Shown: positions 35,786-45,310, counted from the stretch's first letter. The stretch: DNA of 64,000 bases from Pseudomonas sp. MPC6 (GCF_006094435.1 NZ_CP034783.1:3747001-3811000); one strand, 5' to 3'. The notes: generated by a model from the letters alone, not told the origin. Numbers and translations: made by a program.

Positions 35786-36256
35786 TTATCCTGCCGCCAA
35801 GCCCTTCCCCGCCCGCTCCAGATTGCGCCATAGCCAGACAGGCAATACGTCAGGATCCAGGCTGTCGATCAGGTTCTTCAGCGCCAGTCCCAGTTCGGTA
35901 TCGCCCTCGATCACCAGGCGCCGGCGAAAGAACAGCGTGTCCGGGTCTTCCTGGCGGCTGGCCAGCAGCAGAAACTCACGCCAGTTACCGCTGATGGTCA
36001 CGTGTGCCGTGGCGCGCTCGGCAATCTGCAAACCCTGACGGCCGAGGGTCAAGTTCCAGGACAAACCCAGGTCCGGGATCCGCAGGCATAGCCAACGCCC
36101 GCGTAACACTTCAAATTCGCCATCGCGTAACGGCTCGGCGAGGCAGCGATTGAGCGCCTGCTGCAACGCCAGGCGCTGCACCGCAAACGGCACTCGACGC
36201 ACCAGCGGCAACAAGCAGTCGGCACCCTTCAACAGCCATTTTTTTCGATTCAACAC
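35786..36256 (-). CDS. ubiT: Anaerobic ubiquinone synthesis factor UbiT (SCP2 domain)
   Basis: 156 aa from a GTG start with GGAGG 7 bases upstream. SCP2 lipid-binding domain (FEVLRGRWLCLRIPDLGLSW, AHVTISGNWREFLLLA, GDTELGLALKNLID). In E. coli and P. aeruginosa UbiT works with UbiU and UbiV to make ubiquinone without oxygen, which denitrification needs. It overlaps the ubiV end by 7 bases. Confidence 0.88.
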   Translation of the reverse strand: MLNRKKWLLKGADCLLPLVRRVPFAVQRLALQQALNRCLAEPLRDGEFEVLRGRWLCLRIPDLGLSWNLTLGRQGLQIAERATAHVTISGNWREFLLLASRQEDPDTLFFRRRLVIEGDTELGLALKNLIDSLDPDVLPVWLWRNLERAGKGLAAG

Positions 36257-37140
36257 AGGCCAACCTCCTCGACGCGCAACATGCCGGCCTGGCCATGCCA
36301 GTAGCCGTTGCAACCGTCGACGTACAGCGGTGGAGTCTCACCGAGGCGAACCCGTTGGTAGGCGGCAACCACCTCGGCCATGCCTTCAACCCGGGGGCTC
36401 AGGCGCAACAGATCGGCACCGCAGGCCACCAGCCCGGCGTAATCCGCCAGCAGATTGGTCACCTCGGCCGACATCGTTTGAATGCCGTTGATGGTGAACA
36501 ACGCCTGCCCTTCCTGACTGGTCAACGCCAGGCCATCGGGGTAGTTGATGCAGCAAAACTGGCAGTCGTCCTTGGGCTTGTTTTCCGCCCGAGCCGTGAA
36601 GCAGCGTGCGGAATAGGCCAAGGGCAAATGTCCATAGGCGAAGATCTCGACTTCCGGCACCTCACGCCCCAGTTCCCGCACCTGGCCAAGCACATCGCCA
36701 ATCAGCGCCGCCGAGCATTCCACCGGCGGTACCCAACGGATCATGCCGCTGTCCAACAGTTGCGCCAACGCATGACCGTTGTACAAATTCAGCGCCGGAC
36801 CGCCCACGAACGGCAACTTGCGCTCGGCGAGGAGCTGCACCGCGCCCATGTCGTTGGCCTCCACCAGCAATTGACCGTTGTCGCAGAGCCGGCGCAGGCT
36901 GGACAGTTCGGAGGCCGCTTCGATCAGTGTCAGGCTGGAGATCACCAACTGTGCCTGGCTGCATTCCTGTAACTCGCGTCCCAGCCCCAGCCATTGATCC
37001 AGGGAAAAGGACCGGCGTTTGGAGCACACGGTTTCCCCCAGGTAAATCACATCCAGGGGCAAGGCCGACATCTCGGCGTAAAAGTTGCTGAGTTGCTCTT
37101 TGTCCCAATAAAACAGGACCGGTCCAAGGCTGAGCTTCAT
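36250..37140 (-). CDS. ubiV: O2-independent ubiquinone hydroxylation protein UbiV
   Basis: 296 aa, U32-peptidase-like. Cysteines expected to bind a 4Fe-4S cluster are seen in GETVCSKRR, SARCFTARA and KDDCQFCCINYP. It forms a complex with UbiU and hydroxylates the quinone ring without oxygen. Start MKLSLGPVLFYW at 37140, 10 bases after the ubiU stop. Confidence 0.9.
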   Translation of the reverse strand: MKLSLGPVLFYWDKEQLSNFYAEMSALPLDVIYLGETVCSKRRSFSLDQWLGLGRELQECSQAQLVISSLTLIEAASELSSLRRLCDNGQLLVEANDMGAVQLLAERKLPFVGGPALNLYNGHALAQLLDSGMIRWVPPVECSAALIGDVLGQVRELGREVPEVEIFAYGHLPLAYSARCFTARAENKPKDDCQFCCINYPDGLALTSQEGQALFTINGIQTMSAEVTNLLADYAGLVACGADLLRLSPRVEGMAEVVAAYQRVRLGETPPLYVDGCNGYWHGQAGMLRVEEVGLC

Positions 37141-37150
37141 CTCGCCTCCC

Positions 37151-38146
37151 TCATTGCCATGATCGATGGTAAGCACCCAGGGTGGTCTGGCTGCCTTCGG
37201 ACAAACCGGCCAGCACCCGACGCCATTCCTCCTTGACCCGAAAACTGCCCGGCGAGCCACGATGGGCATCCAGTGCTGCGCGCCAGACGCGGGTGACTTG
37301 CTCGACATAGGCCGGACTGCGTTGCCGGCCCTCGATTTTGACCGCCTCGACGCCGATGGCCGTCAACTCCGGCAGCAAGTCCAGGGTGTCGAGGCTGGTG
37401 GGCTCCTCCAGCGCATGAAAGCGTTTACCGCCAACCAGAAAACGGCCCTTGCACAAGGTCGGGTAACCGGCCGGTTCATCGGGGGTGTAGCGATCGATCA
37501 GCACTTCACTGAGTCGCGCGCTCAAGCCTTCGGCGTCGTCGCTCCAGCGCACCGCCTTGGCTGGCGAACAGACGCCGCACAGGTTCGGCGACTCGCCGGT
37601 AATGTAGGAAGACAGATGGCAACGGCCTTCAGCCATGATGCACAGGCTACCGAAGCCAAAGACTTCGATGGGCACCGGGCTGCTGGCGGCGACCTGGCGC
37701 ACCTGCGCCAGGGATAACACCCGTGGCAGCACCGCGCGCCGGATGCCGTAGCGTTGCGCATAGAATTGCAGCGCCGCGGCATGGGTCGCCGAGCCCTGGA
37801 CCGACAGGTGCAACGCCAGTTGCGGATGGCGCTGGCTGGCATAGTTGAGCACCCCGGGGTCGGCGGCAATCAACGCGTCGACGCCGAAATCCGCGGCCCG
37901 ATCCACTGCCCGTTGCCAGCGCTCCCAGCCCTTGGGCTGCGGGTAGGTGTTCACCGCGACGTAGAGCTTGCGCTGATGCTGGCGGATGTGGGCGACCGCA
38001 GCGTCGAACTGCTTGTCGTCCATGTTCAGCCCGGCGAAATGCCGGGCATTGGTGTCATCGCGAAAGCCGACATAGACGGCATCGGCGCCTTGGCGCACCG
38101 CCGCTTTCAGCGCAGGCAGGTTGCCTGCCGGGCAGACCAGTTGCAT
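37151..38146 (-). CDS. ubiU: O2-independent ubiquinone hydroxylation protein UbiU
   Basis: 331 aa, U32 family (MQLVCPAGNLPALKAAVRQGADAVYVG). Cluster cysteines appear in SLCIMAEGRC, PNLCGVCSPA and TLCKGRF. First gene of ubiUVT, the partner of UbiV. An FNR-type box lies about 110 bases upstream, tying quinone synthesis to oxygen limitation. Confidence 0.92.
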   Translation of the reverse strand: MQLVCPAGNLPALKAAVRQGADAVYVGFRDDTNARHFAGLNMDDKQFDAAVAHIRQHQRKLYVAVNTYPQPKGWERWQRAVDRAADFGVDALIAADPGVLNYASQRHPQLALHLSVQGSATHAAALQFYAQRYGIRRAVLPRVLSLAQVRQVAASSPVPIEVFGFGSLCIMAEGRCHLSSYITGESPNLCGVCSPAKAVRWSDDAEGLSARLSEVLIDRYTPDEPAGYPTLCKGRFLVGGKRFHALEEPTSLDTLDLLPELTAIGVEAVKIEGRQRSPAYVEQVTRVWRAALDAHRGSPGSFRVKEEWRRVLAGLSEGSQTTLGAYHRSWQ

Positions 38147-38248
38147 GGGTAATCCTCATGGGAAATCGCGTCTCGCCCGTCCATCGACGCCTGTGGCGCA
38201 CCGGGCGAAAAAGGCGCTGCCAGTCTAGCGAGACCGGCAGGCATGGCC

Positions 38249-38262
38249 TTGACGGCAATCAA
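38249..38262. promoter_or_regulatory. ANR/DNR box for ubiUVT
   Basis: TTGACGGCAATCAA (TTGAC-N4-ATCAA), one base off the symmetric consensus, centred 110 bases before the ubiU ATG. It also lies just past the moeA stop. Confidence 0.75.
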
Positions 38263-38268
38263 TTGCCC

Positions 38269-39504
38269 TCAATGCAACAGGTCGGCGAAGGACAGGAACA
38301 TCACGTTGTCGTGCTTTAGCACTTGCTGTTCGCACTCGATCACCGCCAACCCATCGGCCCAACAGGCGGCCGTCAACATCGCCGAGCTTTGCTGCGGGTG
38401 CAGCGCCAGGCTCAACTGGCCATCAGCGCCTGGGGTCAGCCGAGCCCGCAGATACTGCCGACGCTTGTTGCGCTGCAACCAGTCGAACCCGGCGGGCACG
38501 GCCAATGGCACCGGCAACACGTCTTTCACGCCCTGGGCCCTGAGCAGGAACGGACGCACCACCACCAACGCGGTAATCAGCGCCGCCGACGGATTGCCCG
38601 GCATGCCGATCCAGGGTTTGCCGGCCAACTCGCCAAAGGCCAGTGGCTTACCCGGTTGAATGGCCAGCCGCCAGAAATCCAGGCTGCCGAGTTCCTCGAT
38701 GGCCTGCTTGAGATGGTCTTCCTCACCGACCGAGACGCCACCGGAACTCAACAGCAGGTCGCACTCCGAGGACGCCAGGCTCAAGGCATGCCGACTGGCC
38801 GCCAACTCATCGGCCATGACGCCATAGTCGTGCACCTCGACGCCCCAGCCGCGCAATAACGCGGCCAGGCAATGGCGATTGCTGTTGTAGATCTGCCCCG
38901 GAGCCAAGGACTCGCCGGGCTCACGCAGTTCATTGCCGCTGCTGAGCAGGCACACCTGCAGCGGCCGATAGACTTCGACTCGTGCGACACCGGCACCGGC
39001 GAGCAAGCCCACTTCCTGGGCACGCAGGCGCTTGCCGGCCTGGAGCAACAGATCACCGCGGCGGACTTCCTCTCCTTCCTTGCGCACGTGATCGCCAGCG
39101 CTTACGGGCGGAAACCAGACGCGTTCGCCATCGATCCGGCAGCGCTCCTGCGGCACCACGGTGTCGGCACCCGGAGGCAATGGCGCACCGGTAAAGATCT
39201 GCACCGCCTGCTGCGCGAGCAAGGGCGAGCACGCCGGATCACCCGCCGCGATTCGTCCGCCAATCGACAAATAGCCACCGTCCGGTGGCAGGTCAGCGGC
39301 CCTCAGGGCGTACCCGTCCATGGCGCTGTTGTCCCAGGCCGGCAGGTTGACAGAAGAATGAATGTCCGCCGCCAGCACCCGCCCCAAGGCTTGATCCAGG
39401 CCGATCTTTTGCGCCAGGGGCGGCGGCGGTGCCTGATCCAGCAGACGGCTGATGGCCTCATCCACCGGCATCAGATTGCCGAGGTCGCACACCCGGCCGG
39501 TCAT
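38269..39504 (-). CDS. moeA: Molybdopterin molybdenumtransferase MoeA
   Basis: 411 aa. It inserts molybdate into adenylylated molybdopterin. Typical segments: LPAWDNSAMDGYALR, IFTGAPLPPGADTVVPQE, SSGNEL, SSGGVSVGEEDH and GMPGNPSAAL. Start MTGRVCDLGN at 39504 overlaps the moaB stop by 4 bases. It serves NarG with MoaA and MoaB in the same window. Confidence 0.94.
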   Translation of the reverse strand: MTGRVCDLGNLMPVDEAISRLLDQAPPPPLAQKIGLDQALGRVLAADIHSSVNLPAWDNSAMDGYALRAADLPPDGGYLSIGGRIAAGDPACSPLLAQQAVQIFTGAPLPPGADTVVPQERCRIDGERVWFPPVSAGDHVRKEGEEVRRGDLLLQAGKRLRAQEVGLLAGAGVARVEVYRPLQVCLLSSGNELREPGESLAPGQIYNSNRHCLAALLRGWGVEVHDYGVMADELAASRHALSLASSECDLLLSSGGVSVGEEDHLKQAIEELGSLDFWRLAIQPGKPLAFGELAGKPWIGMPGNPSAALITALVVVRPFLLRAQGVKDVLPVPLAVPAGFDWLQRNKRRQYLRARLTPGADGQLSLALHPQQSSAMLTAACWADGLAVIECEQQVLKHDNVMFLSFADLLH

Positions 39505-40055
39505 GAGCGTGTCTCGCAGGCATCGATGGCCCGCTGAGCTTGCGCTTTCAAATGCGGAGCGAAATTGCACGGGCCGGTGCGGCTGTCCAGCTGTTCGAGC
39601 AGGATCTGGTTCCAGGCGGTTCGACACGCGCCCGGCGAACCCGGCACGCAGCACACCAGCACGCCATTGCTCATCCCGGCCAATGCCCGGGACTGCAGGC
39701 TGGACATGCCGATCTCCGCCAGGGACACCTGGCGGAACAGTTCACCGAAGCCTTCCACATGCTTGTCCAGCAACGGCAGCACCGCTTGTGGCGTGTTGTC
39801 GCGGGTGGTGAAGCCGGTGCCACCGGTCATCAGGATCACTTGCACCCGAGGGTCGGCGATCCACTGGGAGACCTTGGCGCGGATCTGATAAATGTCGTCC
39901 TTGACCAGGTCGCGGTCGATCAACACGTGCCCGGCGGTTTGCAGCAAATCGGTCAGGGTCTGTCCCGAGGTGTCGGTCTCGACGGTGCGCGTATCGCTGA
40001 TGGTCAGCACGGCGATGTTCAGGGGGGCGAAAGTGCGTTGCGCCAGGTGGGCCAT
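39501..40055 (-). CDS. moaB: Molybdenum cofactor biosynthesis protein MoaB
   Basis: 184 aa. MPT-adenylyltransferase-type fold with TISDTRTVETDTSGQ, MTGGTGFTTRDNTPQA and the GSPGACRTAWNQIL loop. Start MAHLAQRTF at 40055. First gene of moaB-moeA, preceded by a NarL-like site at the same distance as in dnrE. Confidence 0.93.
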   Translation of the reverse strand: MAHLAQRTFAPLNIAVLTISDTRTVETDTSGQTLTDLLQTAGHVLIDRDLVKDDIYQIRAKVSQWIADPRVQVILMTGGTGFTTRDNTPQAVLPLLDKHVEGFGELFRQVSLAEIGMSSLQSRALAGMSNGVLVCCVPGSPGACRTAWNQILLEQLDSRTGPCNFAPHLKAQAQRAIDACETRS

Positions 40056-40119
40056 GTCCAGGTCTTCCCGTAGATGAGGGTATGGCCCGAAGCCTGAACC
40101 GGAATGGCGAGCGGGCCTA

Positions 40120-40135
40120 TTCCTCGTTGGAGGTA
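40120..40135. promoter_or_regulatory. NarL-like 7-2-7 site before moaB
   Basis: TTCCTCG-TT-GGAGGTA, centred 72.5 bases before the moaB ATG. An overlapping GGAGGTACCTCC palindrome gives a further half-site. Confidence 0.6.
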
Positions 40136-40174
40136 CCTCCACAGGGCAATACGGATAATGCGTCAGGCACAACA

Positions 40175-40267
40175 CCTGTGGGAACGGGCTTGCTCGCGAA
40201 TACGGTGGGTCAGGCACATCAATTGTGAATGACACACCGCATTCACGAGCAAGCCCGCTCCCACAGG
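40175..40267. repeat. REPIN, GGGAACGGGCTTGCTCGCGAA family
   Basis: Arms CCTGTGGGAACGGGCTTGCT and inverted AGCAAGCCCGCTCCCACAGG flank GTGGGTCAGGCACATCAATT. Same REP family as 50508-50595, distinct from the GTAGGAGC families. Confidence 0.9.
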
Positions 40268-40300
40268 TCCCTCATAGCTACACGTTTTGCGCGAAGGAGC

Positions 40301-40948
40301 TCAAGGCGCCAAACGGGTCCGTTGCCACACGCCATCACGCGACCGGTAATCAAGCCGGTCATGCAACCGATCGGCGCGGCCCTGCCAGAACTCCAGCCGG
40401 TCCGGCTGCAGGCAGTAGCCGCCCCAATGCTCAGGACGCCGGATGCTGTGGCCGACGAAGCGTTTGATGGTGTGCGCGAGCATGGATTCAAGGGCTGCGC
40501 GACTCGCCAGCGGCCGGCTTTGCGGTGAAGCCCAGGCGCCGAGGCGGCTGGCCACCGGGCGGGAATCGAAGTACGTGTCAGAGAGCTGCGGGTCGAGCCT
40601 GGACACCTGGCCTTCGATGCGCACCTGCCGTTCCAGTCCCGGCCAGAAAAACGTCATCGCGGCATGGGGGTTGGCCGCCAGTTGTTGCCCTTTGTCGCTC
40701 TGGTAATTGCCGAAAAAAGTGAAGCCTTCATCGCTCAGCCCCTTGAGCAGCAGCACCCGGCAGTGCGGCCGGCCGTCGCTGTCGACCGTCGCCAGCACCA
40801 TGCTGTTGGCCTCGACCGGCGCGCTCTCGGTGTCGCGGGCCTGTTGCAGCCATTGTCGGAACATCGCCAGCGGATCCTCCAGCGCCGCTTCGTCTTGCAG
40901 GCCATGAAGGGTGTAGTTACGGCGCAGTTGAGCCAGGGACAGGGGCAT
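40301..40948 (-). CDS. pdxH: Pyridoxamine 5'-phosphate oxidase PdxH
   Basis: 215-aa FMN enzyme making pyridoxal phosphate. Landmarks: [46 protein letters not shown] and the C-terminal [11 protein letters not shown]. Complete. No link to denitrification is implied by its position. Confidence 0.95.
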   Translation of the reverse strand: MPLSLAQLRRNYTLHGLQDEAALEDPLAMFRQWLQQARDTESAPVEANSMVLATVDSDGRPHCRVLLLKGLSDEGFTFFGNYQSDKGQQLAANPHAAMTFFWPGLERQVRIEGQVSRLDPQLSDTYFDSRPVASRLGAWASPQSRPLASRAALESMLAHTIKRFVGHSIRRPEHWGGYCLQPDRLEFWQGRADRLHDRLDYRSRDGVWQRTRLAP

Positions 40949-41026
40949 GGCGTTGATCTCCGGTGGGTTCTGCGCAGTGTGCGAGGCACCGCGTCAAACC
41001 TCCTTGACCGCCATCAACACTGTCGA

Positions 41027-42556
41027 TTACTTGAGCCGCAGGCGCCGCGCCAGTTTGTGCAGATTGCTCGGATCGACTTCCAGGATCCGCGCGGCACTGG
41101 CCCAGTTTTCCCCGGACAGGGCCAGGGCCTGGAGGATTTTCTTGCGTTGGTAATCGTCGACGGCTTCCCCCAGGGGCTGGAACGGCGCATCCGCCATCAC
41201 GTCCTCATTTGGCTCGACCACTACCCCGGGCGCACCCATTGCACTGTCGAGATCGAGAACTTCCGGCTCCAGCGTCATGATCAAGGTGCGACTGCTGCCG
41301 CGACTCAGTTGCTTCAACGCGGCGCGACTGATCACGTGCTCCAGTTCCCGCACGTTGCCTGGCCAGGTGTACGCCAGCAGCGCGCGCTCGGCCGGCGGCG
41401 ACAGGCGCAAGCCGCGCAGGCCGAGCCGCGCCCGGTTTAGCTCGAGGAAATGCCCGGCCAGCATCAACACATCGTTGCCCCGCTCGCGCAGGGGCGGAAT
41501 CGGCACCGGGTACACCGAGAGCCGGTGATACAGGTCGGCCCGGAACAGACCTTCGCGAATGCTGTCCGGCAGGTGCCGGTTGGTGGCGGCGATGATGCGC
41601 ACATCGACGTGCAACGGCTTGTCGGCGCCCAGGCGCTGGATCTCGCCATTTTGCAACGTACGCAACAACTTCGCCTGCACCGCCAAGGGCAATTCACCGA
41701 CTTCGTCGAGAAACAGCGTGCCGCCGTTGGCCGCATCGAAGCGTCCGGCGCGGTCACTGGTGGCGCCGGAAAAGGCGCCTTTGACATGGCCGAACAATTC
41801 ACTCTCCGCCAGCGACTCCGGCAAGGCGGCGCAATTGACCTGGATCAGCGGCTTGTGGCTGCGCCGTGAAAGCCGGTGCAAGCGGCGGGCGAACAGCTCT
41901 TTGCCGACACCGGTCTCGCCCAACAGCAACACCGGCAGTTCGGAATCAGCCAGCACATCCAGCTCATTGAGCAGCTGATGCAAGACCTCGCTCTGACCGA
42001 GGATCTCGCCCTCCTCGACGGGCATGCGAAAGTCCTGGGTATCGCTGCGGGACAAACGCAAGCTGCGGTTTTCCTGCTCGAGTCGGGTCACCCGTACGGC
42101 GGCCTCGATCTGCAGGGTGCAGCGCTTGAGTTCCTCCCGGGCCTGGCTGTCGAAGGTTCCGGCGTGCAGCGCATCGAGGGTGATCGCCCCCCAGATCCGC
42201 CCTTCCACGTACAGGCTCACGCCCATGCAGTCATGCACCGGCAACGGTTCGCCGACGTGGCCGTCGAGCAAGCCGTCGTAAGGATCCGGCAGGCGGCTGT
42301 CGGGCTCGAACCAGACCGGCTCGCGGGACGCCATGATCGCCGCCAGCCGGGGATGCTGGGCAATGACGAAGCGCCGCCCCAGGGCTTCATGCACCAGCCC
42401 CACGGTCGCCACCGGCCGGAGGCTGTCGTCATCCAGGCGCAGCAATCCCACCGCGCCACTGTTGAAGTATTCGCGCAGGGTCTGGACCAGTCGTTGCAAC
42501 CGCACGGCATTGGGCAACTCGACAATCAGGTCGGCCGCCAGGCTTTCACGCAACAT
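41027..42556 (-). CDS. norR: NO-responsive sigma-54 activator NorR
   Basis: 509 aa. N-terminal GAF domain that holds a non-heme iron for NO (DCMGVSLYVEG region), central AAA+ domain with Walker A GETGVGKE, sigma-54 contact loop GAFSGA (E. coli has GAFTGA), Walker B GTLFLDEVG, and a C-terminal Fis-type helix-turn-helix (NWASAARILEVDPSNLHKL). It is divergent from dnrN, sharing three NorR sites. Confidence 0.94.
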   Translation of the reverse strand: MLRESLAADLIVELPNAVRLQRLVQTLREYFNSGAVGLLRLDDDSLRPVATVGLVHEALGRRFVIAQHPRLAAIMASREPVWFEPDSRLPDPYDGLLDGHVGEPLPVHDCMGVSLYVEGRIWGAITLDALHAGTFDSQAREELKRCTLQIEAAVRVTRLEQENRSLRLSRSDTQDFRMPVEEGEILGQSEVLHQLLNELDVLADSELPVLLLGETGVGKELFARRLHRLSRRSHKPLIQVNCAALPESLAESELFGHVKGAFSGATSDRAGRFDAANGGTLFLDEVGELPLAVQAKLLRTLQNGEIQRLGADKPLHVDVRIIAATNRHLPDSIREGLFRADLYHRLSVYPVPIPPLRERGNDVLMLAGHFLELNRARLGLRGLRLSPPAERALLAYTWPGNVRELEHVISRAALKQLSRGSSRTLIMTLEPEVLDLDSAMGAPGVVVEPNEDVMADAPFQPLGEAVDDYQRKKILQALALSGENWASAARILEVDPSNLHKLARRLRLK

Positions 42557-42613
42557 GGTAGTAAGTACCCTCTTTGGTTGGATTCACCCTAAAGCGTCAG
42601 GGTAACTATCACC
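42557..42613. promoter_or_regulatory. Three NorR enhancer sites (dnrN promoter)
   Basis: Three perfect GGT-N7-ACC sites start at 42557, 42576 and 42601. The first abuts the norR start codon, so autoregulation is possible. GGT-N7-ACC is the established NorR core. Confidence 0.88.
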
Positions 42614-42653
42614 ACAGCTAAAAAAACATCGTTTTTTTTCAATCAGTTAACTA

Positions 42654-42669
42654 TGGCATGCGGGGTGCA
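42654..42669 (+). promoter_or_regulatory. Sigma-54 promoter of dnrN
   Basis: TGGCATGCGGGGTGCA places GG and GC ten bases apart as in the -24/-12 consensus TGGCACG-N4-TTGC. An A/T-rich stretch lies between it and the NorR sites, suited to DNA bending. Confidence 0.85.
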
Positions 42670-42710
42670 ATGAGCCTGGGGAACCGTTGAAATCCACACA
42701 AGGAACCCTG

Positions 42711-43385
42711 ATGAGCCAGACCCTATTGGAACAAAGCCTCGGCCAACTGGCCTGCGACATTCCCGGCGCCACCCGGATCTTTCACAGCTTCAAACTGGAC
42801 TTCTGTTGCGGCGGGCATAAAAGCCTGCGCGAAGCGGCCCTTGGCAAGGACCTCGATCCGCTGCTGATCGCCGATGCCCTGCACGACCTGCAAGACGCCG
42901 GCGACACCCAGCACGACTGGCGCAACGAACCGTCGGAGACGTTGATCGCCCACCTCCTGGCGCGCTATCACGCCCGCCATCGCGAGCAACTGCCGGAACT
43001 GATCCGCCTCGCCCGTCGGGTCGAGCAGGTCCACGGTGCCCGCAGCAGCTGCCCCAATGGCCTGGCCGATCTGCTGACCGACATGCAACAGGAACTCGAA
43101 GGGCACATGCTCAAGGAAGAGCAGGTGCTGTTCCCGATGCTGCAACAGGGCATCGGCCCGCAGGCCGCGCCACCGATCCAGGTGCTGCGCTTCGAACATG
43201 ATCAACATGGCCAGGCGCTGGACCAGCTGCTACTCCTGACCAACCACATCATCCCGCCGGTCGAAGCCTGCAACACCTGGCGCGCGCTCTATCGCGGGTT
43301 GCTGGAGTTCAAGGACGACCTGATGCAACACATCCATCTGGAAAACAACGTGCTGTTCATCAACGCCCTCAAACCCCGTCATTGA
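42711..43385 (+). CDS. dnrN: Iron-sulfur repair di-iron protein (DnrN/YtfE/ScdA)
   Basis: 224 aa. The N-terminal ScdA_N segment has FCCGG (HSFKLDFCCGGHKSL), followed by a hemerythrin-like domain with His/Glu ligands (HAR HREQLPEL, EGHMLKEEQVLFPML, EHDQHG, HIHLENNVLF). It repairs NO-damaged Fe-S clusters and di-iron sites in the cytoplasm. It is transcribed from the NorR/sigma-54 promoter; the start at 42711 follows AAGGAA. Confidence 0.93.
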   Translation: MSQTLLEQSLGQLACDIPGATRIFHSFKLDFCCGGHKSLREAALGKDLDPLLIADALHDLQDAGDTQHDWRNEPSETLIAHLLARYHARHREQLPELIRLARRVEQVHGARSSCPNGLADLLTDMQQELEGHMLKEEQVLFPMLQQGIGPQAAPPIQVLRFEHDQHGQALDQLLLLTNHIIPPVEACNTWRALYRGLLEFKDDLMQHIHLENNVLFINALKPRH

Positions 43386-43425
43386 TCGACAATCAATGAC
43401 ACCGCATTCGCCGGCTTGCCGTAAT

Positions 43426-43526
43426 TGTAGGAGCGAGCTTGCTCGCGATGGACTCAAGAGCGCCGCGTTTAACCAGTAAACACGCGTTATCGTTAACGAC
43501 CATCGCGAGCAAGCTCGCTCCTACAG
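43426..43526. repeat. REPIN, inverted near-copy of 1754-1855
   Basis: The reverse complement of the 1754 element, sharing CGCGTTATCGTTAACGACCA and GACTCAAGAGCGCCGCGTTT almost base for base, 41.6 kb away. Confidence 0.9.
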
Positions 43527-43557
43527 TATGAACTGACCCACACGTTTTTCAGCGTGA

Positions 43558-43995
43558 TCAACCCTGCCAATAGAACATCGCCTTGGCCAGGATCACGATC
43601 ATCACCATGTGCCCAAGGATGCTGCGGCGAATCCAGCTCGCACGGCTAACCGTCAGCCGCTCGCTTTTCAGCCAGTACGCCAGCAACAGGTAATGGCCGA
43701 TGATGCTCAGGGCCAGGACGATCTTCAGGCTCAGCAACGTGCCAAAGCTGCTGGCCAGCGGCTGACTCAAGACCCCACGATGCTGCCATGCCAGGCTGAT
43801 GCCGGCGCCATACAACAGCACCACCACGCCATGCAGCACCTTGCGTGAACGCACTGCAATCGCTTGATCTGCGCTCGTTTGCGCGGTATCCGCCAACTGC
43901 TGGCGGGCGCGGTGCCAGATCACCACTTCGAAAAACAGCGTGCCGATGAAGGCAATCGCCGCCAGCAAGTGGGTGACCAGTAAAAAGGGATACAT
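43558..43995 (-). CDS. CopD-like integral membrane protein, NnrS partner
   Basis: 145 aa, MYPFLLVTHLLAAIAFIG..., four hydrophobic segments with His in THLLAAIAFIGTLFFEVVIWHRA and GHYLLLAYWL, resembling the CopD/DUF2269-like heme or copper membrane family. It is 28 bases after nnrS on the same strand, start chosen by GGAGG. Its function next to NnrS is inferred to be in NO or heme-copper metabolism. Confidence 0.65.
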   Translation of the reverse strand: MYPFLLVTHLLAAIAFIGTLFFEVVIWHRARQQLADTAQTSADQAIAVRSRKVLHGVVVLLYGAGISLAWQHRGVLSQPLASSFGTLLSLKIVLALSIIGHYLLLAYWLKSERLTVSRASWIRRSILGHMVMIVILAKAMFYWQG

Positions 43996-44023
43996 CACCG
44001 GCAGCCTCCATTAGTTCGTTTGC

Positions 44024-45214
44024 TTATCCCGGATGACCGTCGACCCGGGCCCGCAGCAGCATCGGCCCATAACGCCAGGCGTATAGCGCAAACGCCAACG
44101 CCCAACACACGCCGGCCAGCCACAACGCAGGCAGGGGAAAGAACAGGACCAACACGACCCGGCTCAGACAGGCCAGGTTGAGCAGAATGAACGCCAGGGT
44201 CATGCCCTGTGGCGGCTCCAGCGCGCGGCCGGTATGCCCCAGGCTGACCCGCGCGATCATCGCCAGAACCAGGCCGCCCATGGCGCCGATGGTCAGGCAA
44301 TGCACCGCCAGGCTCGAATTGACCGGTACGCCAAAATGCCACAGCGCCATGCCCAGACAGGCCACCGCCAACCAGCCATACGCCAGGTACAACGACCACA
44401 GCAACGGCACGTGCCAGAGGGCGCGATCATGCCAGCGCACCAGCCGCACCAGATGCCCTGCTGCCAACACGGCGAACAACAGGCCCACCCACAGATTGGG
44501 CTCAAGAGAGAATCCTGCGGCATAGGACAACGCCACCAGGGGCGAACCGATCAGCAGCAGCCAATCCAGCCACGGCCAGGGGGTAACGCCTTCAACCTTG
44601 CCGAGGCCGCGCTGAATGAAGAACGGAATCACGCGCCCGCCGATCAAGCCCATCATCGCCGCCACCAGCCAAAGGCCGGTCAGCACGCCTTGACGCTGCC
44701 AGCCTTCATGACCTTCTAGCAGGCCGTACAGGGACAAGCCGTCGGCTGCCGCCAATAACAGCAGTACCACGGCAATCGGGTAGTTACGTTTCTGCCGCAC
44801 CTGCCACAGGGTGAATCCCATGAGCGCGGCCACCGCCAGCGGGAATGCCAATTCCAGCAACGCCAGTACCGGCCAGGGTGCGTTGACCAGCCACGCCACT
44901 CGCGCCAATAACCACAGCAGTGCCAGCGCCGCCAGCGGTGCGCCGCTGATGCCGGGGCGGCCGGTCCAGGTCTGTACGGCCGTCAGCAGGAAGCCGGCGA
45001 TAATCGCCAGGCCGAAACCGAACAGCAATTCATGTCGATGCCAGCCCAGCCAACCTCCGGCGGGTTGCCAGTCGCCCACCGAACCACTGAAGGCTGCCAG
45101 CCACAGCGGAATGGCCAGCACGGCCAACAGGCAGCCGGCGAGGAAAAATGGCCGAAAGGCCAGTCGTAACAGCGGCGCAGTAGCCATCGCTTTGCGGCGG
45201 TCAATTACTTGCAT
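44024..45214 (-). CDS. nnrS: NnrS family heme-copper membrane protein
   Basis: 396 aa, about 12 hydrophobic segments. NnrS signatures: RPFFLAG, WHRHELLFGFGLAIIAGFLLTAVQTWTG, GGRVIPFF, HCLTIGAMGG and MIARVSLGHTGR. NnrS is linked to relief of NO stress in several bacteria. FNR-type elements lie upstream; transcription is divergent from the small peptide and dnr. Confidence 0.92.
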   Translation of the reverse strand: MQVIDRRKAMATAPLLRLAFRPFFLAGCLLAVLAIPLWLAAFSGSVGDWQPAGGWLGWHRHELLFGFGLAIIAGFLLTAVQTWTGRPGISGAPLAALALLWLLARVAWLVNAPWPVLALLELAFPLAVAALMGFTLWQVRQKRNYPIAVVLLLLAAADGLSLYGLLEGHEGWQRQGVLTGLWLVAAMMGLIGGRVIPFFIQRGLGKVEGVTPWPWLDWLLLIGSPLVALSYAAGFSLEPNLWVGLLFAVLAAGHLVRLVRWHDRALWHVPLLWSLYLAYGWLAVACLGMALWHFGVPVNSSLAVHCLTIGAMGGLVLAMIARVSLGHTGRALEPPQGMTLAFILLNLACLSRVVLVLFFPLPALWLAGVCWALAFALYAWRYGPMLLRARVDGHPG

Positions 45215-45310
45215 AAAGCCACTCCTTTACCTTGCTGCTGACCTGACGCCAACCTGCACACGTCGAGGTAAGTCCGGGGGCAATCATCGGGTATTGGCGA
45301 TCAATTACCG

